Source of the DNA: Eubacterium sp.
GTDB lineage: Bacteria; Bacillota; Clostridia; Oscillospirales; Acutalibacteraceae
NCBI GenBank assembly: GCA_024696725.1
Contig: JAILGO010000004.1
Location: forward strand, 1 to 23,183
DNA length: 23,183 nucleotides
Direction: 5' to 3'
Shown: in pieces, positions 1-8,309 of the stretch
Position numbering within the stretch: position 1 is the stretch's first letter
Layout of the letters: each line of letters starts with the position of its first letter
Program-made: the position numbers and the translations under genes
Notes under the pieces: generated by a model
Seen by the model: only the letters and a program-made list of their open reading frames with translations
Database searches by the model: none
What the model was told of the DNA's origin: nothing

Positions 1-492
1 TAAAAGGCGGAGCGAGTTAGTAATCGCGGGGCGCGACTTGCCTACCGCGGCGGCGATTTCCTCCTGAGTGTAACCGCACTTATCGGCAAGCGCCTGTAAG
101 CCCTCGGCTTCTTCAATAGGGTTAAGGTCCTCACGCTGCAGGTTTTCAATAATCGCGAGCTCCATAGCCTCGTTATCCGTAAGCTCCTTGACTACTACGG
201 GAACTTCGCTGAGCTTAACCATTCTCGCGGCTCTCCATCGGCGCTCACCCGCTACGAGCTGATAGCCGCCCGAGGGCATAGGTCTTACAAGCAGCGGCTG
301 AAGTATGCCGTGCTGCTCGATAGACTGAGCAAGCTCCGCGAGCGCTGCCTCGTCAAAGGTTTTACGCGGCTGCTCGCTGTTAGGCGTAATTTCATTAATC
401 GGCAACGTGTCGGTACGAACGCCGTCGGAAATACTGTTTTCCTGCATAAGCGCTCCGAGACCTCTGCCGAGACCTGACGTTTTTTTAGCCAT
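1..492 (-). CDS. parB: Chromosome-partitioning protein ParB (Spo0J), N-terminal part only
   Basis: This is the centromere-binding CTPase clamp that loads at parS, spreads on DNA and stimulates the ParA/Soj ATPase. The frame is open from the ATG at 492 to the window edge (164 codons), so the rest of the HTH, the C-terminal dimerisation domain and the stop are missing. The N-terminus carries the motif GRGLGALM expected to contact ParA. It is followed by the ParB-N domain, with GERRWRAA at about residues 78-85 and ENLQREDL at about 114-121 (CTP-binding boxes). The start of the HTH is visible, with GKSRPAITNSLR at 151-162; Arg154 is the ParB-type specificity residue. The ribosome-binding site AAAGGAG lies in the last codons of the upstream NERD gene, with 2 bp between stop and start, so translation is probably coupled. 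The identification is secure; function beyond the visible part is assumed. Confidence 0.96.
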   Translation of the reverse strand, partial: MAKKTSGLGRGLGALMQENSISDGVRTDTLPINEITPNSEQPRKTFDEAALAELAQSIEQHGILQPLLVRPMPSGGYQLVAGERRWRAARMVKLSEVPVVVKELTDNEAMELAIIENLQREDLNPIEEAEGLQALADKCGYTQEEIAAAVGKSRPAITNSLRLL

Positions 493-494
493 AT

Positions 495-1385
495 CTATTC
501 TCCTTTATTATCTAATTGTGCAGTATACCAACATTTAGGAAAATTACTGCAACCTAAAAATTCACCCTTTTTGCCGTTGCGTTTCACGAGTTGAGCTCCG
601 CAACGCGGACATATTGTTTTTTCAGGCTCCTGCTTTTGCTGTGCAACAAGCTCTCTGTATTTTGCGACGTAGTCGGTTGTATTGTTCGTGTGAAGCGCCA
701 AAATTTTTTCGGCGCGCTCTCGCATTTCTTTTAGATTGCTTTTTGCCGCGTTGGAATTATTGCAGCGTTTCTTAATTTCGTTTACCAAGGCGTCTGCTCT
801 GATAACCTTACTTTTTATCTCTTTTGGCGCATATTTGTCGTTAAGCACCGTTTTGCTGTTAGCGAGAACTACCAATGGTATGTTGCAGTCTTCAAAATAC
901 TTGTCAAAAAGATGCGATTTCACTTTGCCTTTACCCTCAAGGCGTTTGTTCTTGAGGACAAGCATGTGCCTTTCATTCTGCGTAATCGGAGCTTCTATTC
1001 CTTCCTTAACGGTTTTGCTTCCGCGTTTATAGCATCTGATAAAATCACCTTTATTATTAATTGTAATGTTTCCGTAAAGGTTCTTACACTCAATAATAAA
1101 ATTAAGTTTTGATGTAACAATATAATAATCTATTTGAGCGGTTAAACCGTCGCACTCTAAATACAAATCACGGATAACAAACATATCCATTCCGCTGTAG
1201 TTTAGCTGAAACATTATATCGTCTTCGCCGTGAGAGCCTTTTGTCAAGAGAGCAATCTGCTTTGCGATTTCTGTTTTCAGCGGTTCCCCGGCTTCCTTTT
1301 CGAGCTTTGTTAACTCTTCTATCTGCGCATTAGCGCTTTCGGCGTCTTTTAAAAGAACTACCTCAGGTTTTCTGAATAGCGCCAT
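495..1385 (-). CDS. NERD-domain protein with C-terminal topoisomerase-type zinc finger
   Basis: A 296-residue protein. An N-terminal helical, charged segment (about 10-48) leads into a NERD (nuclease-related) domain of restriction-endonuclease fold. Candidate active-site residues are Glu54 in GSHGED, Asp86 in QIDYYIV, and Glu99/Lys101 in FIIECKNLYG, followed by a Gln-rich helix (ITQNERH, 134-140). A second charged helical stretch (about 200-255) precedes a C4 zinc finger with Cys259, Cys262, Cys279 and Cys285 (CPRCGAQL ... FLGCSNFPKC), of the kind found at the C-terminus of topoisomerase I. There is no signal peptide or membrane segment, so a cytoplasmic DNA- or RNA-binding nuclease-like role is plausible but unproven. 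It starts 8 bp after soj, with GAGGTG overlapping the soj stop, and ends 2 bp before parB. Its position inside the soj-parB operon is unusual. The exact substrate is unknown. Confidence 0.88.
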   Translation of the reverse strand: MALFRKPEVVLLKDAESANAQIEELTKLEKEAGEPLKTEIAKQIALLTKGSHGEDDIMFQLNYSGMDMFVIRDLYLECDGLTAQIDYYIVTSKLNFIIECKNLYGNITINNKGDFIRCYKRGSKTVKEGIEAPITQNERHMLVLKNKRLEGKGKVKSHLFDKYFEDCNIPLVVLANSKTVLNDKYAPKEIKSKVIRADALVNEIKKRCNNSNAAKSNLKEMRERAEKILALHTNNTTDYVAKYRELVAQQKQEPEKTICPRCGAQLVKRNGKKGEFLGCSNFPKCWYTAQLDNKGE

Positions 1386-1393
1386 AATTCACC

Positions 1394-2155
1394 TCACTGC
1401 TTTTTAAGGAATTCGTCGGTGAATTTTTTATAGGCAAAAGAAGCCTTTGAATACTTTTCATAATAGATTACGGGCTGTCCGAAGGACGGCGCCTCTGCAA
1501 TCTTTACGCTTCTGGGTATCATTGTCTTATACGCTTTATTCGGGAAGTACTTATTTACCTCCTCAATTACCTGCTGATTGAGCTTTAAACGGCTGTCATA
1601 CATTGTAAAAAGCACGCCCTCGAGCTCTAACGAAGGATTATATTCGCGTTTTATCGTTCTTACGGTGTTTACAAGCTGGCTTAAGCCCTCAAGAGCGTAG
1701 AATTCGCACTGAAGCGGAACGATAAGCGTATCGGCAGCCACCAGCGCGTTAATGGACAGAATTCCGAGGCTCGGCGGACAGTCAATAATTATATAATCAT
1801 ATTCTACTACAAGGGTCGCTATAGCCTTTTTAAGTATTCTGTTGCGCTGTTCGGTTTCCGCAAGCTCAAGCTCAGCGCCGACAAGGTTAATATCGGCAGG
1901 GAGAATTGAAAGATTCTTAAACTCCGTTTCAGTAAGAATAGAACGCGCAGAAACCTCGCCGAGCAACACATTATAGGTCGAATAGTCGATTTCGCTTTTA
2001 TCTATTCCGACACCCGATGTTGTATTTCCCTGAGGGTCAACGTCTATAAGGAGTGTTTTCATGCCTTTAGCGCCGAGCGCGGCGGCAAAGTTTACGCAGG
2101 TAGTTGTTTTACCTACGCCGCCTTTCTGATTGAATATTGCAACAATTTTACCCAT
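1394..2155 (-). CDS. soj: Chromosome-partitioning ATPase ParA (Soj)
   Basis: A 253-residue deviant-Walker ATPase that binds DNA non-specifically as an ATP dimer and works with ParB in origin segregation; in Bacillus it also regulates DnaA. The deviant Walker A motif KGGVGKTT is at residues 11-18, LLIDVDPQGNTT (Walker A' region) near 35-46, and the Walker B motif IIIDCPPSLGIL near 122-133. Length is normal for the family, and there is no N-terminal HTH, as expected for chromosomal Soj. The ATG is preceded by GAGGTG. A near-consensus promoter and a parS site lie directly upstream, so the gene probably starts its own transcript and may be autoregulated by ParB. It is followed at 8 bp by the NERD gene rather than by parB. 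Confidence 0.97.
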   Translation of the reverse strand: MGKIVAIFNQKGGVGKTTTCVNFAAALGAKGMKTLLIDVDPQGNTTSGVGIDKSEIDYSTYNVLLGEVSARSILTETEFKNLSILPADINLVGAELELAETEQRNRILKKAIATLVVEYDYIIIDCPPSLGILSINALVAADTLIVPLQCEFYALEGLSQLVNTVRTIKREYNPSLELEGVLFTMYDSRLKLNQQVIEEVNKYFPNKAYKTMIPRSVKIAEAPSFGQPVIYYEKYSKASFAYKKFTDEFLKKQ

Positions 2156-2177
2156 ATTATCACCTCATACGAATATT

Positions 2178-2206
2178 ATTATACATTATAATATGTGTAT
2201 TATCAA
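2178..2206 (-). promoter_or_regulatory. Promoter of soj-NERD-parB
   Basis: On the minus strand TTGATA (2206-2201) and TATAAT (2183-2178) are separated by exactly 17 bp, which is 5/6 and 6/6 to the housekeeping consensus. Transcription should start near 2171, leaving a leader of about 16 nt that contains the GAGGTG site of soj. A parS site ends 10 bp upstream of the -35, so bound ParB would sit against the polymerase. Confidence 0.82.
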
Positions 2207-2216
2207 GTTTATCTTA

Positions 2217-2232
2217 CGTTTCACGTGAAACA
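2217..2232. promoter_or_regulatory. parS site 1 (ParB-binding centromere site)
   Basis: The 16-mer CGTTTCACGTGAAACA differs from the canonical parS TGTTTCACGTGAAACA only at its first base. It is a palindrome centred on CACGTG, placed 10 bp upstream of the soj -35 element and 71 bp (centre to centre) from a second copy. Confidence 0.95.
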
Positions 2233-2287
2233 TTTACATTTTTACCACATATTGAATCGGTCGGCGGGAATCGGACAAGATATGGAC

Positions 2288-2303
2288 GGTTTCACGTGAA
2301 ACA
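2288..2303. promoter_or_regulatory. parS site 2 (ParB-binding centromere site)
   Basis: GGTTTCACGTGAAACA, again matching canonical parS except at the first base. It sits between the noc terminator and parS site 1, in the same noc-soj intergenic region. The central bases are CACGTG rather than CCCGGG, so these are ParB sites and not Noc-binding sites. Confidence 0.95.
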
Positions 2304-2317
2304 ATTATAAAACGCAA

Positions 2318-2343
2318 AGGCGGCGAGCATAAGCTCACCGCCT
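2318..2343 (-). terminator. Rho-independent terminator after noc
   Basis: An 11-bp stem (AGGCGGTGAGC / GCTCGCCGCCT read on the minus strand, one G-T pair) with loop TTAT. It is followed on the minus strand by a T-rich tail TTTGCGTTTTATAATT. It separates noc from the soj transcript. Confidence 0.75.
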
Positions 2344-2369
2344 CCGCGTGATGAAAAGAGGAGAATATG

Positions 2370-2391
2370 TTAAAACGGTTGCCCGTTTTAA
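2370..2391 (-). repeat. Inverted repeat overlapping the noc stop codon
   Basis: A perfect 9-bp inverted repeat TTAAAACGG-GCAA-CCGTTTTAA on the minus strand, with the noc TAA stop inside its left arm. It could be a 3' mRNA-stabilising hairpin or a weak first terminator. No good T-tract follows, so the hairpin at 2318-2343 is the better terminator. Confidence 0.55.
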
Positions 2392-3194
2392 GCCTTTTTA
2401 AGTTTCAGATTCTGAACTCCGGCAGTTTTAGGAATCTTGACTCTGAACTCTATATATTCGTCTGTTTCGGTTTTATCCGCTTCGGCGTCAATGCCCGAAG
2501 CCTTCATTGTTTGTATTGCCCGGTTTACCGTATTTACGAAAATCCTCACGTCGCGATAGATTTTCACGGTATTACGCTTAGGTTTAACCGTTTTATCGGT
2601 CATTCCGTCTATGAACCTGTCTGTCTGTTCTGCGTTAAGGCTCTTTTCCTTAATTATATTCAGCGCCGCCCAGATATCCTTTTCGCTTTCGAGCCTCAGC
2701 AGTGCTCTCGCGTGGCGCTCCGTTAAGCCTTCCTTTTCGATAAAATAACGCACGTCCGCAGGTAACTTCAGTAATCTGAGCTTATTAGACAGCGCAGACT
2801 GACTTTTTCCGAGCCTTTTCGCGCATTCCGACTGAGTCATACCGAAATGATTTATCAGCTGACCGATTGCAGCCGCTTCTTCAAAAAAGGTTAAATCGCT
2901 TCTCTGAATATTCTCAAGGATAGAATAGACGGCGCTTTCCTCGTATGCGCAGTCAAGCTCTATGCAGGGAACCTTCGGAATTCCTGCGAGGATAGCGGCG
3001 CGGAGTCTGCGCTCGCCGGCAACGACCTCAAAATAGTCCGACTTGTTAATCCGTCTTATAAGGAGCGCCTGAAGAATTCCGTTTTCCTTTATACTGTCAG
3101 CAAGGGAGAGCATTTCAGAGCTGTCGAAGCGCCGTCTCGGCTGATATGGATTCGGCAGCAGCTTTTCCGTATTTATTTCCTTAATATCATTCAC
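2388..3194 (-). CDS. noc: Noc-type ParB paralogue (nucleoid occlusion protein)
   Basis: A 268-residue ParB/Noc family protein. The ParB-N domain has the CTP-binding motifs GERRLRAA (60-67) and ENIQRSDL (94-101). The HTH follows (about 118-143: GKSQSALSNKLRLLK), then GLTERHARALL (156-166) and a divergent C-terminal domain. At the four positions reported to separate Noc from ParB specificity (173, 179, 184 and 201 in Caulobacter ParB) it has Gln132, Lys138, Lys143 and Arg160, all Noc-type. Its position between rsmG and soj is that of Bacillus noc. Odd points: it starts directly at the ParB fold, lacking the short amphipathic membrane-targeting helix of Bacillus Noc, and an in-frame TAA lies four codons before the start. 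The start codon is GTG, 7 bp after AAGGAGG. Noc DNA specificity is well supported; division inhibition at the membrane is doubtful. Confidence 0.88.
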   Translation of the reverse strand: MNDIKEINTEKLLPNPYQPRRRFDSSEMLSLADSIKENGILQALLIRRINKSDYFEVVAGERRLRAAILAGIPKVPCIELDCAYEESAVYSILENIQRSDLTFFEEAAAIGQLINHFGMTQSECAKRLGKSQSALSNKLRLLKLPADVRYFIEKEGLTERHARALLRLESEKDIWAALNIIKEKSLNAEQTDRFIDGMTDKTVKPKRNTVKIYRDVRIFVNTVNRAIQTMKASGIDAEADKTETDEYIEFRVKIPKTAGVQNLKLKKA

Positions 3195-3249
3195 GGGAAG
3201 CCCTCCTTACTTCTCTCATCGGACAAGTTGATTTTAACATAAACATTAT

Positions 3250-3286
3250 AAAAAATAAAGGATTTCTCATCGTGAGAAATCCTTTT
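3250..3286 (-). terminator. Rho-independent terminator after rsmG
   Basis: A perfect 13-bp inverted repeat AAAGGATTTCTCA-CGA-TGAGAAATCCTTT, followed on the minus strand by ATTTTTTATAAT. It ends the mnmE-mnmG-rsmG transcript. The T-tract contains a TATAAT that could serve noc as a -10, but no convincing -35 lies 16-18 bp upstream. Confidence 0.88.
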
Positions 3287-3307
3287 ATATCGACAATAAA
3301 TCAAGCA

Positions 3308-4015
3308 TTAAAGCGGCTTTGAGGATATTTTTTTGTTATTACGGGGGTATTCTGTCGGAGTATGCGATATCTTTTTTATTATCACCATTGAGCGCGGGTC
3401 CCCATTAGGAAGTTTATATGAAACATAGCTTTCAACCTCGCCGCCGAGCTTTCTTATTGCGTTTTCCGCGTCCTTCAGCTCGTCGTTTACTCCCTTAAGC
3501 GCAATAAAATATCCGTCGACCTTAACGAAGGGCAGACAGTATTCACACAGCACGTTAAGTCTCGCTACCGCTCTCGCTGTCGCGACATCATATTTTTCGC
3601 GGTATTCGGGCTTCTGACCGAGTTCCTCGGCTCTTCCGCACACAAGCTCCGCTTCAAGCCCGCAGCTTTTCAGCGCGTTAGAAATGAAACTGAGCTTTTT
3701 TCTTACGCTGTCAACGAAGGTAACCTTAAGCTTATTGTTCTTTGCAATCATAAGGGGAAGGGAGGGGAAGCCCGCTCCGCTTCCGATATCTATAACCCTC
3801 GTGCCGTAATCGAGGTCAAAATACTTAAGCACCATCAGACTGTCAATAAAATGCTTAACTATAACGTCGTCGGGGTCGGTTATCGCGGTAAGGTTATACT
3901 GACGGTTTGTTCCGATAAGCTCGCCTGCGTAGACCTGAAACTGACTGAGCATATTATTATCAAGCGGAACGGGTATTTCAGCAGCGTACCGTTCAAGTAA
4001 ATCTCTGTTTATCAT
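3308..4015 (-). CDS. rsmG: 16S rRNA (guanine-527-N7)-methyltransferase RsmG
   Basis: A 235-residue SAM-dependent methyltransferase that makes m7G at position 527 of 16S rRNA, in the decoding region. Loss of this family gives low-level streptomycin resistance. The SAM-binding motif [15 protein letters not shown] is at about 74-88 and the family motif YNLTAI at 40-45. The following acidic and hydrophobic strands ([13 protein letters not shown], near 99-111) are as expected, and length is normal. Its ATG overlaps the mnmG stop as ATGA (4 bp), so the two are translationally coupled. A strong terminator follows. Confidence 0.96.
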   Translation of the reverse strand: MINRDLLERYAAEIPVPLDNNMLSQFQVYAGELIGTNRQYNLTAITDPDDVIVKHFIDSLMVLKYFDLDYGTRVIDIGSGAGFPSLPLMIAKNNKLKVTFVDSVRKKLSFISNALKSCGLEAELVCGRAEELGQKPEYREKYDVATARAVARLNVLCEYCLPFVKVDGYFIALKGVNDELKDAENAIRKLGGEVESYVSYKLPNGDPRSMVIIKKISHTPTEYPRNNKKISSKPL

Positions 4016-5877
4016 AAGCTCTCCAGAATTATATTAAGGGCGGTGATATCGGCAGGGTTAACGCCGCTGATACGGCTTGCCTGGCCGAGATTTGACGGAC
4101 GGATTTTAGAAAGCTTCTCTACCGCCTCAAGCCTTAAGCCCTTAAGTGATGTATAGTCAATATCTTCGGGGATTCGCTTTGCTTCTATTCGGCGCATTTC
4201 CTTAATCTGCGCCTCCTGCTTCTTAATATAGCCCTCATATTTTATTGAGATTTCGACCTGTTCGAATATCTCGCGAGGAAGGTCCGGACGGTTAACGTCA
4301 ATTCCGGTTAAATCGTCGTATCCTATCTGAGGTCTTTTAAGGATTTCTATAAGCTTACAGCCCGTTTTAAGCGGCGCCGTGCCTTTTGAAACGAGAACAT
4401 TCTGTAATTCGTCGGATATCGGTATCGACTCGGATTTAACCCTTTTCATTTCATTCTCGATAAGCTCCTTCTTTTTAAGAAAGCGCTCATATCTCTCCTC
4501 GCTGATTAAGCCGAGCTCATAGCCCGTAGGCGTGAGACGGAGGTCGGCGTTATCCTGTCTTAATACCAGGCGGTATTCGCTTCGCGAGGTCATCATTCTG
4601 TACGGGTCGGTGCAGCCCTTTGTAATAAGGTCGTCAATAAGCGTTCCGATATAAGAGCCTCCGCGGTCAAGAACGAGCGGCTCTCTTCCGAGAATTTTAA
4701 GCGCTGCGTTAATTCCTGCAACAAGTCCCTGAGCCGCCGCCTCCTCGTATCCGCTCGAGCCGTTGAACTGTCCCGCGCCGTAAAGACCGGGAATATTCTT
4801 GAACTCAAGGGTTGCATAAAGCGCCGTCGGGTCAACGCAGTCGTACTCAATCGCGTACGCGGTACGCATTACCTGAGCGTTTTCAAGACCGGGGATTGTA
4901 TGAATAAAATCAAGCTGAACGTCCTCGGGAAGAGAAGAGGACAGCCCCTGTAAATAGAGCTCCTCGGTATTGAGTCCGCAGGGCTCAATAAAGAGCTGAT
5001 GCCTTTCCTTATCGGAAAAGCGGACTATCTTATCCTCAAAGCTCGGACAGTAGCGCGGTCCCTTTCCCTCAATCTTTCCGCTGTACATCGGCGAGCGGTG
5101 GAGATTGTCAAGAATGACCTGCTTCGTTTTTTCGTTAGTATATGTAATGTGGCAAACCGCCTTGTTTTCGGGCGGAGTTTCCGTTTCAAAGGAGAAGGGG
5201 ACGGTGTGTTCGTCGCCCTCCTGCACCTCGAGTCCTTCAAAGTTTACGCTTCGTCTGTTTACGCGGCTCGGCGTTCCCGTTTTAAAACGGCGAAGCGGGA
5301 TATCAAGCTTTTTAAGCGCCGCCGAAAGAGCGTTAGCGGGGAACATACCGTCAGGTCCGCTCTCATAAGACACGTCGCCGATATAAACTCTTCCGCCGAG
5401 GAAGGTACCCGTTGCGATTATTACCGCCCTTGCGGTGAATTCCGCGTCAAGCCTTGTAATACAGTGCCAGAGTCCGTCGCCGTCTTTGAATAAATCCACG
5501 ATTTCGCCCTGACGGATTTCGAGGTTTTCACAGAGCTCAAGCGTGTGCTTCATTCCCGCGGAATACTCGCGGCGGTCAATCTGCGCTCTTAAAGAATGTA
5601 CGGCGGGACCCTTGCCGAGATTCAGCATTCTCGACTGAATCGAATATCTGTCCGCAGCCTTTCCCATCTCGCCGCCGAGCGCGTCGATTTCTCTTACGAG
5701 GTGTCCTTTTGAGGTGCCGCCTATTGAGGGATTGCAGGGCATATTGCCAACCCAGTCAAGGTTTACGGTGAACACCGCCGTGCTTACGCCGAGGCGCGCC
5801 GAAGCAAGGGCAGCTTCAATTCCCGCGTGCCCTGCGCCTATTACTATTACGCCGTATGTCCCTGCAAAATATCTCAT
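4012..5877 (-). CDS. mnmG: tRNA uridine-5-carboxymethylaminomethyl modification enzyme MnmG (GidA)
   Basis: A 621-residue FAD enzyme that, with MnmE, installs the cmnm5 (or nm5) group on the wobble uridine of several tRNAs. The FAD dinucleotide-binding motif GAGHAG is at 14-19 and the family signatures [14 protein letters not shown] (47-60) and NLGKGPAV (86-93) are present. The two cysteines proposed for catalysis are Cys48 and Cys277 (the latter in [13 protein letters not shown]). Length is full. It starts 4 bp after the mnmE stop, with AGGA in the mnmE end as ribosome-binding site, and overlaps rsmG by 4 bp. The three genes form one unit, as in most Firmicutes. Confidence 0.98.
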   Translation of the reverse strand: MRYFAGTYGVIVIGAGHAGIEAALASARLGVSTAVFTVNLDWVGNMPCNPSIGGTSKGHLVREIDALGGEMGKAADRYSIQSRMLNLGKGPAVHSLRAQIDRREYSAGMKHTLELCENLEIRQGEIVDLFKDGDGLWHCITRLDAEFTARAVIIATGTFLGGRVYIGDVSYESGPDGMFPANALSAALKKLDIPLRRFKTGTPSRVNRRSVNFEGLEVQEGDEHTVPFSFETETPPENKAVCHITYTNEKTKQVILDNLHRSPMYSGKIEGKGPRYCPSFEDKIVRFSDKERHQLFIEPCGLNTEELYLQGLSSSLPEDVQLDFIHTIPGLENAQVMRTAYAIEYDCVDPTALYATLEFKNIPGLYGAGQFNGSSGYEEAAAQGLVAGINAALKILGREPLVLDRGGSYIGTLIDDLITKGCTDPYRMMTSRSEYRLVLRQDNADLRLTPTGYELGLISEERYERFLKKKELIENEMKRVKSESIPISDELQNVLVSKGTAPLKTGCKLIEILKRPQIGYDDLTGIDVNRPDLPREIFEQVEISIKYEGYIKKQEAQIKEMRRIEAKRIPEDIDYTSLKGLRLEAVEKLSKIRPSNLGQASRISGVNPADITALNIILESL

Positions 5878-5881
5878 AGTT

Positions 5882-7246
5882 TTATTTTCCTACACAGAAT
5901 TTACTGAAAATGTTATTCACAACCTCTGCGCTTGCTTTTTTACCCGTCAGCGAAAGAAGCTCGTCCGCCGCCGCGTCAATCATTACGTTAATTGCGTCGT
6001 AGGTAACGCCTGCGCCGAGCGCGTAGAGCGCCTCGCAGATATCGTCATACGCCGCCTTACAGTTTTTCTTTTGTCTTGCGTTCGCAAGAAGGGGAGCGCT
6101 GCTGTCGAATTCAGCCACGCCGAGAAGTCTTTTTACCGCTTCGGCAAGCTGCTCGCCGCCCTCTCCGTTTTTTGCGCTGACATAAACGAGCTCCTTAAAG
6201 CCGTTCTTTATCTCCCCGGCGTTAAGCACGCCATTCAGGTCGGTTTTATTAATTACGGCGATTGCGCGCCTTCCCTTACAGCGCTCAATCAAATCCGTAT
6301 CGCTTTCGCTGAGCTTCTCCGCGTTATCAAAAACAGCGAGTACAAGCTCCGCGCCGTCAAGCGCCTTATACGCCTTTTCTATTCCTATGCTTTCGACCAA
6401 ATCGTCCGAGGCTCTCAGACCTGCGGTATCGCGAAGGTGGAGAATTATTCCGCCGAGGCTGACGTTTTCCTCAACGATATCCCTCGTCGTGCCTTCTATA
6501 TGCGTTACAATGCTTTTCTCCGTTCTCGCAAGCATATTCATAAGGCTTGATTTGCCCGCGTTCGGACGTCCGACAATCGCGGTGTCGACGCCTTTCGTCA
6601 CGGTTTTTCCGCTTTCATAGTTATCAAGAAGCTCCTTAAGCTGCGCCCTGCAGCTCTTAAGCGTTTTTTCAAGCTCCGCTTCGCTCAGCTCGGGAATATC
6701 CTCGTCGGGATAGTCAACCCACGCCGCCATCGACGCCGAAGCGTCAAGCAGGCTTTCGAGGACGGAATTAATCCTTTTGCTGAGCGCGCCCTGAAGCGCG
6801 TTAAACGACGCCTTAAGGCTCTGCTCGCCCTCTGCGGAAATAAGCTCCGCTACGCTTTCAGCCTGAGTCAAATCTATTTTTCCGTTTAAAAAGGCTCGTT
6901 TTGTGAACTCGCCCGCCTCCGCCGGCTCGGCTCCCGCTTCAAGCACAGCCTGAAGCGTTTTTCTTACCATAAGTATTCCGCCGTGTACCGAAAGCTCCGC
7001 GACGTCCTCGCCCGTATAGCTTTTCGGCGCGCGGAATACGAGGGCGACCGCGTTATCCGCCTTTTCGCCGTCGATTATTATATTACCGTACTTTGCGCGA
7101 TAGCCCTTTAAGTCGGTTAAAGAGGAGCCGTCAAGCGGTAAAAAAACCTTAGCGGCTATATCTACTGCTCTGCTGCCGCTGATACGTATCACGCCTATAC
7201 CGCCGGGCGCGTTGCCCGTTGATATGGCGGCAACCGTTTTTTCCAT
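5882..7246 (-). CDS. mnmE: tRNA modification GTPase MnmE (TrmE)
   Basis: A 454-residue potassium-dependent dimeric GTPase that is the partner of MnmG in wobble-uridine modification. The N-terminal tetrahydrofolate-binding domain covers about 1-118. A helical domain is split around the G domain, which has G1 GRPNAGKSS (226-234), G2 GTTRD (252-256), G3 DTAG (273-276) and G4 NKTD (333-336). The C-terminus ends in the conserved Cys-Val-Gly-Lys (Cys451). All key residues are present and length is normal. The ATG follows AAGGAGGAGC. A hairpin after jag lies upstream, with two TATAAT-like hexamers (7276-7281 and 7267-7272 on the minus strand) but no matching -35, so whether it has its own promoter is open. 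Confidence 0.98.
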   Translation of the reverse strand: MEKTVAAISTGNAPGGIGVIRISGSRAVDIAAKVFLPLDGSSLTDLKGYRAKYGNIIIDGEKADNAVALVFRAPKSYTGEDVAELSVHGGILMVRKTLQAVLEAGAEPAEAGEFTKRAFLNGKIDLTQAESVAELISAEGEQSLKASFNALQGALSKRINSVLESLLDASASMAAWVDYPDEDIPELSEAELEKTLKSCRAQLKELLDNYESGKTVTKGVDTAIVGRPNAGKSSLMNMLARTEKSIVTHIEGTTRDIVEENVSLGGIILHLRDTAGLRASDDLVESIGIEKAYKALDGAELVLAVFDNAEKLSESDTDLIERCKGRRAIAVINKTDLNGVLNAGEIKNGFKELVYVSAKNGEGGEQLAEAVKRLLGVAEFDSSAPLLANARQKKNCKAAYDDICEALYALGAGVTYDAINVMIDAAADELLSLTGKKASAEVVNNIFSKFCVGK

Positions 7247-7285
7247 TTCAGCTCCTCCTTATAATAATTATACCTATTATACTGT

Positions 7286-7310
7286 AAATGGCGGCTGTGT
7301 GCCGCCATTT
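7286..7310 (-). terminator. Hairpin after jag, probable (partial) terminator
   Basis: A perfect 10-bp GC-rich stem AAATGGCGGC-ACACA-GCCGCCATTT starting one base after the jag stop. On the minus strand it is followed by ACAGTATAATAGG, which is only weakly T-rich. It may attenuate or process the transcript between jag and mnmE rather than end it fully. Confidence 0.55.
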
Positions 7311-7311
7311 G

Positions 7312-8271
7312 TCAGTCTTTATTTACTTCGATTTTTCCGAATTTCGGTAAATCCGGTCTGTCGTCCTTAGGAACGTAGTCCGCGGGAGCAGTAGTCGTAG
7401 CCTTCGGTCTGTCGCCTCTGCCTCTGCCGCCGCGTCCGCCCTGTCTGCTTTCTCTTCGCGGCGCCTTAACCGCTCCGCCGACGGGCTCTATAACGACGCG
7501 TCTTTCCTGGTCGTAGCCGATTGAACGCGACTCAACGCCCTCAATCTCCTGAACGGTAGTATGAATCACTCTTCTTTCGTAGGGATTCATCGGCTCAAAG
7601 GTATAGCGTCTGCCCGTTCTCAATACATAAGCGGCATTTTTACGGGCAAGACCTCTTAAGGTTTCGTTTCTCTTTTCACGGTAATCGCCTGCGTTAATGC
7701 TTACTCTTACGTAGGTGCCGCCGTGCTTTTTCATTGCGAGCGAAAGAAGATACTGTACCGCGTCGAGTGTGTCGCCTCTTCTTCCTATAATTATACCGTA
7801 GTCCTCACAGCTTAAATCGAGAGTAATTACGCCCTCGCTGTAGGAAGCGTCAACGGTTGCGTCCTTGATATCAAGGCCTTTTACGATTTCCATAAGGTAT
7901 GCCTTTGCGTATTCAAGGTCTACGCTCTTCGGGTAGTCCTTTTTAACCTCGGGCTTTTCCTCTTTTTTAGGCTCAGCCTTCTGCGGCTTCGTTGCTGCTT
8001 TCTTGGGCTGTTCCTTTTTCTTAGCCTGTGCCTGCTGTTTCTGAGGCTTCAGCTTTCTGTCCTGATTTTTGGGCTTCTTCTCTTTTACTCCGTCGTCATA
8101 GCTTGCCTTGACCTTAGCGTCCGCGCCGCCGAAAAGACCTAAAATCTTCTTTCTCGGCATCTCGATAATCTCGATTTTTACGTCAGCCGTTTCGGGAGCG
8201 TTAAGCCCTGCCCTTGCCGCCGCTCTTGCTTCGTCAAGAGTTTTGGCAGTTGCAATAAACTCTTTAATCAT
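7312..8271 (-). CDS. jag: RNA-binding protein Jag/KhpB (EloR)
   Basis: A 319-residue KH-R3H protein. Family members bind RNA with KhpA and influence cell elongation and division in Gram-positive bacteria. The Jag-N domain covers about 1-56 (with KKILGLFGGADAKVKASY). A Lys/Gln/Pro/Glu-rich linker (about 61-112) is probably disordered. The KH-like domain has IIGRRGDTLDAVQYL (161-175), and the R3H domain has the Arg-x3-His core in YERRVIH (Arg233, His237). After the R3H domain it has an additional tail of about 50 residues that includes an RGG-type cluster (about 274-288), often an RNA-binding feature. It follows yidC by 38 bp with AAAGGGA before the ATG. Neighbourhood and domain order are textbook; the long linker and RGG tail are the distinctive parts. 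Confidence 0.95.
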   Translation of the reverse strand: MIKEFIATAKTLDEARAAARAGLNAPETADVKIEIIEMPRKKILGLFGGADAKVKASYDDGVKEKKPKNQDRKLKPQKQQAQAKKKEQPKKAATKPQKAEPKKEEKPEVKKDYPKSVDLEYAKAYLMEIVKGLDIKDATVDASYSEGVITLDLSCEDYGIIIGRRGDTLDAVQYLLSLAMKKHGGTYVRVSINAGDYREKRNETLRGLARKNAAYVLRTGRRYTFEPMNPYERRVIHTTVQEIEGVESRSIGYDQERRVVIEPVGGAVKAPRRESRQGGRGGRGRGDRPKATTTAPADYVPKDDRPDLPKFGKIEVNKD

Positions 8272-8309
8272 TGTTTTGTCCCTTTATTTTCTTACTGTGT
8301 TTTTCACAA

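Noticed and set aside
577..592. A GTTTCACG half-site within the NERD gene as a third parS.
   Set aside because: Only one half matches; the other half (AGTTGAGC) does not pair, so it is not a parS site.
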